Below are positions 9,164 through 18,219 of a DNA stretch of 64,000 nucleotides, piece by piece. The stretch's first letter is position 1; each line of letters opens with the position of its first letter. The stretch comes from Staphylococcus durrellii. GTDB taxonomy: Bacteria; Bacillota; Bacilli; Staphylococcales; Staphylococcaceae. The stretch is taken from the NCBI RefSeq assembly GCF_015594545.1, contig NZ_JADIIO010000001.1:2108001-2172000 (forward strand). The letters are read 5' to 3'. The notes under the pieces are model-generated. The model saw only the letters and a program-made list of their open reading frames with translations, was not told the DNA's origin and did no database searches. The position numbers were made by a program, and so were the translations under genes.

Positions 9164-10345
9164 ATGTACGATAAACTCTGGACTAAGGATTTTATCTTCA
9201 TAACTATAGTTAACTTTTTAATGTATTTAATTCATTACACATTAATCGTTACTATCACACAATTCACCATAGATAAATATCACGCATCTGAAAGTATGGG
9301 CGGACTCGCCGCTGGTATTTTTATTATCGGAATGCTGTTTGGTCGTTTAGTGTCTGGCCGTATCATTGATAGTTTACAACCTAAAAAAGTATTACTTGGC
9401 GGCATAATATTTTCCATTATTACAGTAGCATTGTATTTCTCAATTCATAGTCTTGCTATATTAATGTTAGTACGACTACTACACGGTTTGGCATTCGGTT
9501 TTACTTCAACAGCAACGGGTACTATTTCTTCAAGAATAATACCTGAAGAACGTAAAGGTGAAGGTATAGGATATTATGCTTTAAGTGTAACTACCGCTTC
9601 AGCATTTGGTCCATTTTTCGGAATATTAATTAACCAACATTTAGGGTTCCAAGCTAATTTCTTTGTATGCTTGGTTGTCATAATTGTGTCATTCCTATTT
9701 GCTATAGCAATTAATAAACTTCCTAATATTAACGTAAGTAAAGATATTGAGGTGGCATCAAATAAAGGGCTCAGTGCTTATATTCAAAAAGAGGCATTGC
9801 CTATTTCAATGGTCACTGTTTTAGTAGGTGTAGCTTACTCAAGTATCTTATCATTCTTAACCGTATATACAGCACACATTAATTTGGCTACAGCATCAAG
9901 TTTCTTCTTTATAGTTTATGCAGTTAGTACTTTTGTGACAAGACCATTTACAGGTAAAATTTATGACGCATATGGCGAAAATAAAATTATGTATCCAGTA
10001 CTCTTTAGCTTTATCGTCGGTTTAGTATTACTAGGATTATCGCATGGTAGTATATTATTACTTATTTCAGCAATTTTTATCGGTGTAGGTTACGGCACAA
10101 TTATTCCTAGTGCTCAAGCAATTGCTATTCAACAATCACCAAAGGACAAAATTGGTTTAGCTACTTCTACATTCTATATGTTCACAGATTTTGGTGCAGG
10201 TATTGGACCATTTATATTAGGTATGCTTATTCCGTTTTTCGGTTATCGTTATTTATATATATTAATGGGTTTATTAGTCGTAATTGCAACAATTGGATAC
10301 TTCTTTTTACATGGCAAATCAGCTAAAAATATCAGAGAATATTAA
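9164..10345 (+). CDS. MFS transporter, 12 TM
   Basis: Hydrophobic protein of 393 aa with about 12 TM segments in two halves. The loop between TM2 and TM3 reads GRLVSGRIIDSLQPKKV, a form of MFS motif A, repeated in the second half as TRPFTGKIYDAYGENK. The ATG at 9164 is preferred over one 12 bases upstream because AAAGGATGG is spaced 8 bases from it and overlaps the earlier ATG. Paired divergently with a LysR regulator and closed by a terminator. It is likely an efflux or small-solute carrier; substrate not predictable. Confidence 0.85.
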   Translation: MYDKLWTKDFIFITIVNFLMYLIHYTLIVTITQFTIDKYHASESMGGLAAGIFIIGMLFGRLVSGRIIDSLQPKKVLLGGIIFSIITVALYFSIHSLAILMLVRLLHGLAFGFTSTATGTISSRIIPEERKGEGIGYYALSVTTASAFGPFFGILINQHLGFQANFFVCLVVIIVSFLFAIAINKLPNINVSKDIEVASNKGLSAYIQKEALPISMVTVLVGVAYSSILSFLTVYTAHINLATASSFFFIVYAVSTFVTRPFTGKIYDAYGENKIMYPVLFSFIVGLVLLGLSHGSILLLISAIFIGVGYGTIIPSAQAIAIQQSPKDKIGLATSTFYMFTDFGAGIGPFILGMLIPFFGYRYLYILMGLLVVIATIGYFFLHGKSAKNIREY

Positions 10346-10361
10346 GCATTACTACTAATAC

Positions 10362-10398
10362 AAAAAGCCTTCGATTATGATAGATCGAAGGCTTTTTT
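10362..10398. terminator. Bidirectional terminator after MFS gene
   Basis: Arms AAAAAGCCTTCGAT and ATCGAAGGCTTTTTT, between converging genes. Confidence 0.9.
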
Positions 10399-10401
10399 GT
10401 A

Positions 10402-10884
10402 TTATGTTTCAAATTCTAAAGCAGTAGCAATTTGTTGCTGTCTTGCTTTAAAATCGATTTGTTGTTGATCTAACGTAGCCCCATTTTCTATAAGTTGAGT
10501 TACATTATCAATTTGAAATTGCCATCCAGTAAAATCCAACACAATATGTGGAAACTCAAATGGTAAATATTCAGTAAATGATACTATCGTTAAATCATTT
10601 TGTTGTTGTAATTCAAACCAGATATTACCGGTATCCCATGTAAAGCCTATCATTTTATTTTCTTCAAAATCCGTTATCGTCATCTTCTCATTGTTTGTAA
10701 TTTCATCTCTTACAAATAACATAGTACCTTGTGGTTTACGTTCTACAATAACAAGTTGTGGAAACCATTGTTGCACACCTTCCGTCGTACTTAAATAACG
10801 AAAAACTGTCGGTACGTCCGCATTAATTACCGTACTTATTGATTGCTTTACACCATGGTCATTTTTACTGTAATTAATTTCCAT
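10402..10884 (-). CDS. SRPBCC-domain protein (AHSA1-like)
   Basis: Protein of 160 aa. The pattern VINADVPTVFRYLSTTEGVQ...WFPQL followed by MLFVRDEIT and IGFTWDTGN is that of the START-like SRPBCC fold, Aha1/AHSA1 subgroup, which forms a hydrophobic ligand pocket. The start MEINYSKNDHG follows GAGGATG; the longer frame has no good site. It lies 38 bases after the permease stop on the same strand, so co-transcription with the upstream permease gene is possible. Ligand and role are unknown. Confidence 0.7.
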   Translation of the reverse strand: MEINYSKNDHGVKQSISTVINADVPTVFRYLSTTEGVQQWFPQLVIVERKPQGTMLFVRDEITNNEKMTITDFEENKMIGFTWDTGNIWFELQQQNDLTIVSFTEYLPFEFPHIVLDFTGWQFQIDNVTQLIENGATLDQQQIDFKARQQQIATALEFET

Positions 10885-10921
10885 ATATACATCCTCAATT
10901 ATCGATACGAGCATTGATCAT

Positions 10922-12307
10922 TTAATTTTTAGTTAATTTGCCCGTTACCGTATCTTTTACAGATTTGTTTTTCATTTTATAATACACCAAAATCAAGAAA
11001 ATAAACCATAACGGCGTTAATAGTACACCACTTCTTGTATCAGGTGTAACAGTTAAAATGATTAGCACAAAGATAAAGAATACTTGAACGAAATATGCCA
11101 TAAGTTTACCACCAGGTAATTTGAAACTATTTTTCTTATGATCTTCTGGTTGATTTTTAGTGTATTTAACATAAGCATGCATGATAAACATCCAGTTGAT
11201 AATTAATAACACTGTAGATAATGAAGTTACATAGAAAAAGACTTGTGTCGCATTAGGAATAAAATAATTTAAAATAACCGTTACGCCTAATAATATACAT
11301 GTAACTAAAATAGCTACGAAAGGTACACCTTGCTTATTTTTTAATAACAATAACGGATGCACTTGTTTCTTATCTGCTAAACCAAACAGAATTCTACTAT
11401 TAGCGAAAATACCACTATTACATGAAGATGAAGCTGCCGTTAAGACAACAAAATTAATTATCCCACCAGCAAATGGTATCCCAATTAAAGCGAATAGACT
11501 AACGAATGGACTGTCATCTGGACTAATGTGATTCCAAGGAATAATTGACATAATAACTGCCAACGCACCCACATAGAAAATTAAAATTCTAATCGGTACA
11601 TTATTTATAGCTTTAGGAATTGTATTTTCTGGATTTTTCGTTTCACCAGCTGTTATGCCTACTATTTCAATACCAGTGAATGAAAATACTACCATTTGGA
11701 ATGACATTAAGAATCCTGATGCACCATGTGGGAAAATGCCATCATGTTTATATATATTATCTAACCCTGTATAACCATAATGAGTATGGAATGCAAAAAC
11801 CATCATAATAATACCCACTACGATTAAGGCTATAATTGTTACAACTTTAATTATAGAAAACCAAAATTCTAACTCACCGAAAACTTTAGTGCTAGTTAAA
11901 TTTAAAATCATTAATATTAATATACATGAGAGTGATGTTAACCAGTTTGGTATATCTGGCAACCAATACTCTACATATTTAGCTACAGCCGTAATTTCAG
12001 CCATACCTGATGTAATCCAAGTTAACCAATAAGTCCAACCTGTTAGAAATCCTGCTAACGGGCCAGATTGATCGTGTGCTATATCCGCAAATGTTTTGTA
12101 TTCAGTATTCGCTACAAGCATCTCGCCCATTGCTCTCATAAACATAAATAGCACAAAACCAACAATAATATATGTTATTAAAATAGACGGTCCAGTTAAA
12201 CTTATAGATTGGCCGGCACCTAGGAACAAACCCGTTCCTATCGCTCCACCAATGGCTATAAGTTGGATATGTCTATTACTCAACTCTCTATTTAACTGAT
12301 TGGACAT
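10922..12307 (-). CDS. Amino acid permease (AAT family, D-serine/D-alanine/glycine type)
   Basis: APC-superfamily permease of 461 aa with about 12 TM helices. The N-terminus MSNQLNRELSNRHIQLIAIG then GGAIGTGLFLGAGQSI is the TM1 signature of the amino acid transporter family; EYKTFADIA and FSFTGIEIVGITAGETKNP follow in the expected order. The start at 12307 follows TGGGGAAA; the frame extends 14 codons further without a better site. The close match of the N-terminus to CycA/AapA-type carriers suggests proton-coupled uptake of D-alanine, D-serine or glycine, but AnsP- or ProY-like specificity cannot be excluded. Confidence 0.8.
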   Translation of the reverse strand: MSNQLNRELSNRHIQLIAIGGAIGTGLFLGAGQSISLTGPSILITYIIVGFVLFMFMRAMGEMLVANTEYKTFADIAHDQSGPLAGFLTGWTYWLTWITSGMAEITAVAKYVEYWLPDIPNWLTSLSCILILMILNLTSTKVFGELEFWFSIIKVVTIIALIVVGIIMMVFAFHTHYGYTGLDNIYKHDGIFPHGASGFLMSFQMVVFSFTGIEIVGITAGETKNPENTIPKAINNVPIRILIFYVGALAVIMSIIPWNHISPDDSPFVSLFALIGIPFAGGIINFVVLTAASSSCNSGIFANSRILFGLADKKQVHPLLLLKNKQGVPFVAILVTCILLGVTVILNYFIPNATQVFFYVTSLSTVLLIINWMFIMHAYVKYTKNQPEDHKKNSFKLPGGKLMAYFVQVFFIFVLIILTVTPDTRSGVLLTPLWFIFLILVYYKMKNKSVKDTVTGKLTKN

Positions 12308-12619
12308 AAAATTTCCCCATTTGTTTATGTAATTTAGCATTAGGTTCAAATAAAAGTTAGCTCATTCCCCTTTTTAATGAACTAATATTTTTCTATGAAC
12401 TTATGTAATTAATGCTTGATTGTATGATATTCTTTTTCTTCAGAAATTTCAATTATTTTTCTATTTAATAATATTTTTGTTTATTTAAACAATATAATAC
12501 ATATTAATAAATAATGTGCTAATAAATTTATGTAATAAACTATATATTTTATGTATATATTTGAAAACAAAATTGATACTCTATATAATTGTTAATTAAC
12601 AAAGGGGGCTGTATATTTT
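12308..12619. other. AT-rich divergent intergenic region
   Basis: 312 bases, strongly AT-rich, between the divergent permease and hydrolase genes. It must hold both promoters; no convincing palindrome, leader ORF or structured RNA was seen. Confidence 0.5.
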
Positions 12620-13561
12620 ATGAAAGATAACATTTATGGAAATACACCGTGCTTTTTAAATAGTAAGAATTTATCGAAGTCACAAAATTTAGATACTGAT
12701 ATTATTGTGTACGGCGTGCCTTTTGAAGGCGAAAGTACTTGGGGTGACTATACAGGCGTTGAATTAGGTCCGAAACAAATACGTGTGTGTTCAGCGCGTT
12801 ATAGTCACTATTTACCAGAACTTAACCATATTGATGTTAGTAAGTATTTATCTATGGGCGATGTAGGAGATGTTCCTTTTGTCGCGCATGATAACGCACA
12901 AAGTTATGAGAATATTGAGAATTTTGCATATAATTTATGGCAACAAGATAAATTTTTAGTGGGCTTTGGTGGTGAACACGGCGTTACTTACCCTATTCTA
13001 AAAGCACTAACTAAAACAAATAAACGTGTAGGCATTATTCATTTAGATGCACATTATGATAATATGCCTGACTATAATGGTGAACTTTATGCACGTAACA
13101 CGCCATTTATGCGATTATATGAAACGGATGGTATAAGAAATGAAAGCATTATACATACAGGCATTCATGGTCCGCGTAACAAACCTGAAACTGGTAAATA
13201 TGCCGAAGAAGCGGGTGCAGTCACTTTAACAATTAACGACATTAGATCATCTACAAATTTAACACAACTAGCGCGTGATATTTATGCACAAGCAAGTAAA
13301 GATGTAGATGTTGTCTATTTAACAATTTGTAGTGACGTTCTTGATTTTGCTTTTAATCCAGGCGGCCCAGTGGACGGCAATGGTATTACATCTTACGAGT
13401 TACTAACATTAATACATGAATTTGGTAAATTAGGTCTTTGTGGTATGGATTATGTAGAGGTTTATCCAATGCAAGACGCTAACCAAAATTCTGCTCACTT
13501 TGTCTCTACTGCAGTACTATACGTACTTGCAGGCCACGCGAAATATTTAGGCAAAGCCTAA
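12620..13561 (+). CDS. Arginase/agmatinase-superfamily hydrolase with altered active site
   Basis: Ureohydrolase-fold protein of 313 aa. Metal-site motifs are FGGEHG (His120) and HLDAHYD (Asp143, His145, Asp147). The third motif, normally SxDxDxxDP, reads TICSDVLDF, so Cys237 takes the place of the first Asp while Asp239 remains. The family SHGTPF segment reads ARNTPF, losing the His that contacts substrate in agmatinases. Glu280 in YVEVYP, which binds guanidinium in arginases, is kept. An AAAGGGGGC site precedes the ATG. It is followed after 15 bases by the NRAMP-like gene, clearly an operon. Likely hydrolysis of a guanidino- or amidino-type compound; substrate unknown, metal content uncertain. 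Confidence 0.75.
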   Translation: MKDNIYGNTPCFLNSKNLSKSQNLDTDIIVYGVPFEGESTWGDYTGVELGPKQIRVCSARYSHYLPELNHIDVSKYLSMGDVGDVPFVAHDNAQSYENIENFAYNLWQQDKFLVGFGGEHGVTYPILKALTKTNKRVGIIHLDAHYDNMPDYNGELYARNTPFMRLYETDGIRNESIIHTGIHGPRNKPETGKYAEEAGAVTLTINDIRSSTNLTQLARDIYAQASKDVDVVYLTICSDVLDFAFNPGGPVDGNGITSYELLTLIHEFGKLGLCGMDYVEVYPMQDANQNSAHFVSTAVLYVLAGHAKYLGKA

Positions 13562-13576
13562 TAACATGGGGATGTG

Positions 13577-14803
13577 ATGGTTGTGCTTAAGAACTTTAGT
13601 AAGGTATTTAAATCGATTGGACCGGGAATGATCATTACCGCTTCATTTATTGGTCCAGGTACTGTTACTACAATGACCCAAGGGGGTGCAGGCTTTGGTT
13701 ATAGCCTGCTGTGGTCAGTAGTGTTCTCTATTATTGCAACAATCGTCTTACAAGAAATGATTATTCGTTTATCCCTAGTCACTAGAGAAGGATTAGGTGA
13801 AGCCGTACAAGAACTATTTGCTCACAAATTAGGTAAATTTATATTAGTCTGGTTTACATTAATAGCGGTAACTTTAGGCTGTGCCGCTTACATAAGTGGT
13901 GACTTATTAGGAACTTCCTTAGGCGCTGCATATTTATTACATTTACCCCCTCATACTGTAGCACCAGTCATTGGTATAATTATTTTATTGATTGGTTTGT
14001 TTGGTAACTATCGATTTTTAGAAAAATTAATGATTTTCTTAATGGTCATCATGGGTATTATATTTATCACCACAATGATAGTAATTAAACCAGACGTAAT
14101 CGCTATATTAAAAGGTATTTTCGTACCGACGATACCACATGGTTCTATTATTACCGTCATCGCTTTAATAGGTACGACAGTAGTACCTTATAACTTTTTC
14201 ATTCATTCTACTGCCGTACATGAACGTTTCAAAGATTTAACCGAATTAAAATTTGCACGCTGGGATACTATTATTTCGATTACTGTAGGTGGTATTATCT
14301 CGGCAGCCATTTTGATTTCAGCCGCAACATTAATTAAAGGCAAAGAGGTTTCTAGCATTATTCAATTGGCTGATCCACTTAAACCTATTTTTGGTGAATT
14401 TGCCCCTATCATTATTAGTATAGGGTTATTCGCAGCTGGATTATCTTCTGCAATCGCATCGCCAACAGGTGCTGCTGCTACAATTAGTAGTCTACTTGGT
14501 TGGGAAAAAGGTATGAGAAGTAAAAAATACAAGGCTGTATTTACCGCTATTATACTTATAGGTATCACCACATCAGCATTAGGTTTCGAGCCAATCCAAG
14601 TATTACTTGTTGCTCAAGCATTGAATGGTATCATTTTACCGATAGTCGCTATATTAATCTTTATCGTTATTAATAAAAAACAACTTATGGGAAAATATGC
14701 TAATAACATATGGCTTAATATTATCGGCTTTATTGTCGTTCTTATCGTGTCATTTTTAGGTGTCTATAGTTTAATTGATGCAGTTACGAGTATTTTTAGC
14801 TAA
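13577..14803 (+). CDS. NRAMP-family-like transporter lacking canonical metal motifs
   Basis: Membrane protein of 408 aa, about 11 TM helices, with the NRAMP (SLC11) fold signature. In TM1 the DPGN metal motif is GPGT (Gly26, Thr29) within SFIGPGTVTTMTQGG, and in TM6 the MPH motif is VPY (Val203, Tyr205) within TTVVPYNFFIHST. Both the Asp and Met that bind Mn/Fe in canonical members are therefore absent. The ATG at 13577 follows TGGGGATG; GTG codons at 13574 and 13583 are alternatives. Co-transcribed with the arginase-like hydrolase. It may carry another cation, such as Mg or an organic guanidinium-type ion, or supply the enzyme's metal; the latter seems less likely given the lost ligands. Confidence 0.8.
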   Translation: MVVLKNFSKVFKSIGPGMIITASFIGPGTVTTMTQGGAGFGYSLLWSVVFSIIATIVLQEMIIRLSLVTREGLGEAVQELFAHKLGKFILVWFTLIAVTLGCAAYISGDLLGTSLGAAYLLHLPPHTVAPVIGIIILLIGLFGNYRFLEKLMIFLMVIMGIIFITTMIVIKPDVIAILKGIFVPTIPHGSIITVIALIGTTVVPYNFFIHSTAVHERFKDLTELKFARWDTIISITVGGIISAAILISAATLIKGKEVSSIIQLADPLKPIFGEFAPIIISIGLFAAGLSSAIASPTGAAATISSLLGWEKGMRSKKYKAVFTAIILIGITTSALGFEPIQVLLVAQALNGIILPIVAILIFIVINKKQLMGKYANNIWLNIIGFIVVLIVSFLGVYSLIDAVTSIFS

Positions 14804-14855
14804 AAACACCATTACGCATATTAATGTACTGGTACAAATTTATAGGAATAAAATA

Positions 14856-14907
14856 AAAACACTTGCGTTGAATTCATTTTTACTATGAATTTAACGCAAG
14901 TGTTTTT
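14856..14907. terminator. Strong bidirectional terminator
   Basis: Arms AAAAACACTTGCGTT and AACGCAAGTGTTTTT, extended inwards by GAATTCAT/ATGAATTT, between the converging NRAMP-like and araB genes. Confidence 0.9.
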
Positions 14908-14958
14908 ATATAAGTTTCAAATTTTACTTTTGTTCCCTTAGTAAAAACAATACTGTTG

Positions 14959-16605
14959 CTATTTATTATAGTTTTCATCGGCAATTGCTTTTACATTTTT
15001 CATGACGCTTGCTTTTTTATAACCATGTAAATCATGTAACGCTTTGTAAGCTTGAAACAATTTTTTATAAGTTGCTACTTTCTCTTGTTCAGGCTCCACT
15101 TGATAAAGTATCGGTTCTTTCATAGCTTCGATAGCTTGCTCAAATGATTGATGCGCTTCACCACTTATCGCGCCTAAAATTGCCGCACCAATTGCTGGTG
15201 CATATTCACTATCCATAATTGTTATCGTCTTGTTCAATACATTAGCATATATTTCCATTAATAATGGGTTTTTCTTCGGTATGCCACCACATGCATATAC
15301 GTTATCAACTTCCATTTGCCAACCTTGATATTGTTGCATAATCATTTTCGTACCAAATGCCGTAGCTTCCATATATGCGCGGTAAATCTCTTCATGTTTT
15401 GTTTGTAACGTCATGCCAAATAGACTTCCAGTTAGTGTGCTATCACTTAACACACTTCGATTACCATTATGCCAATCAAGTGCTACTAGACCACTTTCCC
15501 CTGGCGCCAATTTTTGTGCCATTTCATTGAGTAATTCAAAAATTGAAATATTACGTTTTTCAGCTTCGACAACGTATTCGTACGGTGTTTGTTTGGCGAT
15601 ATATTCAAATAGATCACCTACTGCAGATTGCCCCGCTTCATATGCATAAAGGTCAGGAATGATTGCCCCTTTAACCGAGCCAGAGATGCCTGGCACTTTA
15701 TGTTGCTCTTTGTTTAACATTAAATGACATGTACTCGTTCCCATTACCATCGTCATTTCTTTATCTTTTTCTGAACCTATACCTAATAAACTTGCATGTG
15801 CATCAATCATAAATGGACTTACTGCTATTGTGTCTGGAAGTCCTAATTTATCAGCCATTTCTTTACTTAATGTACCTACTGTGTCACCAATATTTACGAT
15901 AGGTGCATCGACTTTTGTTCTCACTATATCAGATAATTCATCATCTATTTGATCAAATAAGTCATAATGAAACCCCGTCTCTTCTTGCCAGAAAGATTTA
16001 AATCCTAGCCCACAATTAGAACGCACATTTTTTCCAGTTAGTTTATTAACAATCCAATCTCCTGCTTCCATTATATTGGCAGTTGCCGCCATGATATCTG
16101 GCGCCTTGTGTTGTACTTCCATTATTTTTGGAATCATCCATTCACTACTAACATTAAAACCATAGTAACCTAACCATCGATTCTTTTGTTGTAGTGCAGT
16201 TTGGAATAATTTATCAGCTTCAGCTTGAGCACCGTGATGTTTCCACAATTTTACGTAAGCATGTGGATCATCTTTGAAAGATTCATAGTTATGCATCGGT
16301 TCCATATGTTCGTCTACAAATATTACGGTCGATGAAGTAAAATCAATGCCTATTCCTACTATTTTGTTAACATCAATGTTGGCATTTTTTATTATGTATG
16401 GAATACCTTCTTCGATGACTTCCATATAATCATTAGCATTTTGTAATGCAAAACTTTGTGGTATCTTTTGACCATTTAATTGCTGTTCAATTGTTCCATG
16501 AGAATATTCCTTAATATATTGTGAAATAATTTCGCCATTAGCTGTATTGACTAAAAATACTCTCCCAGAACCAGTGCCAAAATCAATACCTATACTGTAA
16601 TTCAT
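14959..16605 (-). CDS. araB: Ribulokinase (FGGY family)
   Basis: Sugar kinase of 548 aa, near the AraB length. The N-terminal ATPase segment is MNYSIGIDFGTGSGRVFLV; GIGIDFTSSTVIFVD, MGTSTCHLM and YACGGIPKKNPLLMEIYANV follow, all typical of ribulokinases. The ATG at 16605 follows GGAGGG; the frame extends upstream into a hydrophobic stretch without a site. It phosphorylates ribulose, with known ribulokinases accepting L- and D-ribulose and some pentitols. No araA or araD lies nearby; instead it is divergent from a polyol permease and a DeoR regulator, suggesting use of a pentitol or pentulose. Confidence 0.88.
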   Translation of the reverse strand: MNYSIGIDFGTGSGRVFLVNTANGEIISQYIKEYSHGTIEQQLNGQKIPQSFALQNANDYMEVIEEGIPYIIKNANIDVNKIVGIGIDFTSSTVIFVDEHMEPMHNYESFKDDPHAYVKLWKHHGAQAEADKLFQTALQQKNRWLGYYGFNVSSEWMIPKIMEVQHKAPDIMAATANIMEAGDWIVNKLTGKNVRSNCGLGFKSFWQEETGFHYDLFDQIDDELSDIVRTKVDAPIVNIGDTVGTLSKEMADKLGLPDTIAVSPFMIDAHASLLGIGSEKDKEMTMVMGTSTCHLMLNKEQHKVPGISGSVKGAIIPDLYAYEAGQSAVGDLFEYIAKQTPYEYVVEAEKRNISIFELLNEMAQKLAPGESGLVALDWHNGNRSVLSDSTLTGSLFGMTLQTKHEEIYRAYMEATAFGTKMIMQQYQGWQMEVDNVYACGGIPKKNPLLMEIYANVLNKTITIMDSEYAPAIGAAILGAISGEAHQSFEQAIEAMKEPILYQVEPEQEKVATYKKLFQAYKALHDLHGYKKASVMKNVKAIADENYNK

Positions 16606-16761
16606 AATAACCCTCCATATACGCACAATAGAAAACGCTTTATTAAATAATAAGCAACTTAGTAGCAAAAAGCAACGCACAAAACTTAAATAAACGAACA
16701 AAAATAAACATTAAATTAGTAATTTCAAGCACATAAAAACATATTTATTGTAGTTTTATGA

Positions 16762-16791
16762 TTGACATTTATAAATGAAAGCGATTACTAT
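16762..16791 (+). promoter_or_regulatory. Promoter of the polyol permease gene with embedded cre site
   Basis: TTGACA (16762-16767) and TACTAT (16786-16791) are 18 bases apart. TGAAAGCGATTACT (16776-16789) between and over them matches the CcpA cre consensus TGWAANCGNTNWCA at all but the last base, so CcpA binding would block the promoter. Confidence 0.6.
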
Positions 16792-16909
16792 TGTTTTTAC
16801 AAACACAAATGTGCAATTTACTTTAATTATGTTTTTTTAAGATTGCATTTTATTTACATTATAAATTTAAAACATCGTAGACCTATAACTAAAAAACATA
16901 ACTACACCG

Positions 16910-16922
16910 TCACTATGAGTGA
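16910..16922. promoter_or_regulatory. Short inverted repeat before the polyol permease
   Basis: TCACTATGAGTGA, a perfect 5-3-5 inverted repeat just upstream of the AAAGGAG site of the permease gene. It could be a DeoR operator, but it is short. Confidence 0.3.
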
Positions 16923-16939
16923 TTAAAGGAGTATTATAT

Positions 16940-18166
16940 ATGAAAAATTCAAGTTCAGTTTTAGGTATGCCTCGACAAATAGTATGGGGTTATATAGGTA
17001 TTATTATTTTCATGATGGGCGATGGCTTAGAAATAGGATGGTTAAGTCCTTGGCTACACGGAAATGGTTTCTCTGTCAAAGAAACAAGCGCACTATTTTC
17101 ATGTTATGGTGTCACCGTTGCCTTAGCAAGTTGGTTTAGCGGTGTGTTTGCCGAAGCATTAGGTGGCAAAAAGACAATGATTCTAGGGTTGTTCTTCTAT
17201 ATTATAGGAACAATTTGCTTTGTTGGTTTTGCCATTCCTTCAAATAATTTATATTTGATGTTACCTGCGTATGCACTACGTGGTTTGGGCTACCCGTTAT
17301 TTGCTTATTCATTTTTAGTGTGGATTTCTTACCGTTCAGAGCAAAAAACGTTGGGCGCAGCAGTTGGATGGTTTTGGTTTGTCTTTACTGGTGGTTTAAA
17401 TGTGTTAGGCGCACTATATTCTATTTGGGCAATTAAATATTTAGGACACATTAACACGTTATGGAGTTCATTATTCTGGGTTATTTTAGGTGCAGTGTTC
17501 GCGATTATTATTAATAGAGATAAATTACCTTCAAATCAAGGAAGTTCTAAAGAAAAATTAAAAGAAATACTTAAAGGTATCACGATTATGAAAGAAGAAC
17601 CTAAAGTATTACTCGGTGGTATCGTCCGTGTAATTAATACGACGGCACAGTTTGCCTTTCCTGTGTTCTTACCTATTTATTTATCAAGTTTCGGCATACC
17701 TACATCGAAATGGTTAGCCGTATGGTCAACTATCTTTGTCGGCAATATTATTTTCAACTTAATCTTTGGAATTGTAGGAGATAAAATTGGTTGGCGTAAC
17801 ACGGTTATGTACTTCGGAGGCATTGGTAGCGGCATTTCTGTATTACTGATTGGTTATATCCCAATGTGGACAGATGGTAATTTGGTATTATTAACTATCG
17901 TAGGATTTTGTTGGGGCGCATTTATCGCAGCCTACGTTCCTTTATCAGCATTAATCCCTACACTAGTTAAACAAGATAAAGGTGCAGCACTTTCCGTACT
18001 TAATTTAGGTGCTGGTTTACCAGTCTTTGTCGGTCCAATGATTGTAAATTTATTTATCGATATCGTGCATGACATTGGGATCATTTGGATTTTAGGTATA
18101 CTTTACTTTATTAGTACGATTCTTACTTATTTCATCAAGCTACCTAGAAGCGCACAATATGAATAA
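16940..18166 (+). CDS. MFS transporter of the polyol permease (RbtT/DalT/CsbX) group
   Basis: Protein of 408 aa with about 12 TM segments. Its MMGDGLEIGWLSPWL start, LRGLGYPLFAYSFLVWI and NRDKLPSN loop match the RbtT/DalT/CsbX group of proton symporters for ribitol and D-arabitol and relatives. The ATG at 16940 is chosen because AAAGGAG lies 8 bases upstream; a GTG at 16919 precedes it without a site. It is divergent from araB and 53 bases upstream of a DeoR regulator on the same strand. The set would import and phosphorylate a pentitol or pentulose under CcpA repression; the exact sugar is not shown. Confidence 0.8.
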   Translation: MKNSSSVLGMPRQIVWGYIGIIIFMMGDGLEIGWLSPWLHGNGFSVKETSALFSCYGVTVALASWFSGVFAEALGGKKTMILGLFFYIIGTICFVGFAIPSNNLYLMLPAYALRGLGYPLFAYSFLVWISYRSEQKTLGAAVGWFWFVFTGGLNVLGALYSIWAIKYLGHINTLWSSLFWVILGAVFAIIINRDKLPSNQGSSKEKLKEILKGITIMKEEPKVLLGGIVRVINTTAQFAFPVFLPIYLSSFGIPTSKWLAVWSTIFVGNIIFNLIFGIVGDKIGWRNTVMYFGGIGSGISVLLIGYIPMWTDGNLVLLTIVGFCWGAFIAAYVPLSALIPTLVKQDKGAALSVLNLGAGLPVFVGPMIVNLFIDIVHDIGIIWILGILYFISTILTYFIKLPRSAQYE

Positions 18167-18219
18167 TTGAAGATATTATTAATTTTGTTATACTTTATGT
18201 CTAAATTGGAGTGTGAATA

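Noticed and set aside
12308-12619. Search for a guanidine riboswitch before the arginase-like gene
   Set aside because: The region is AT-rich with no conserved guanidine-aptamer sequence or terminator/antiterminator pair that I could see.
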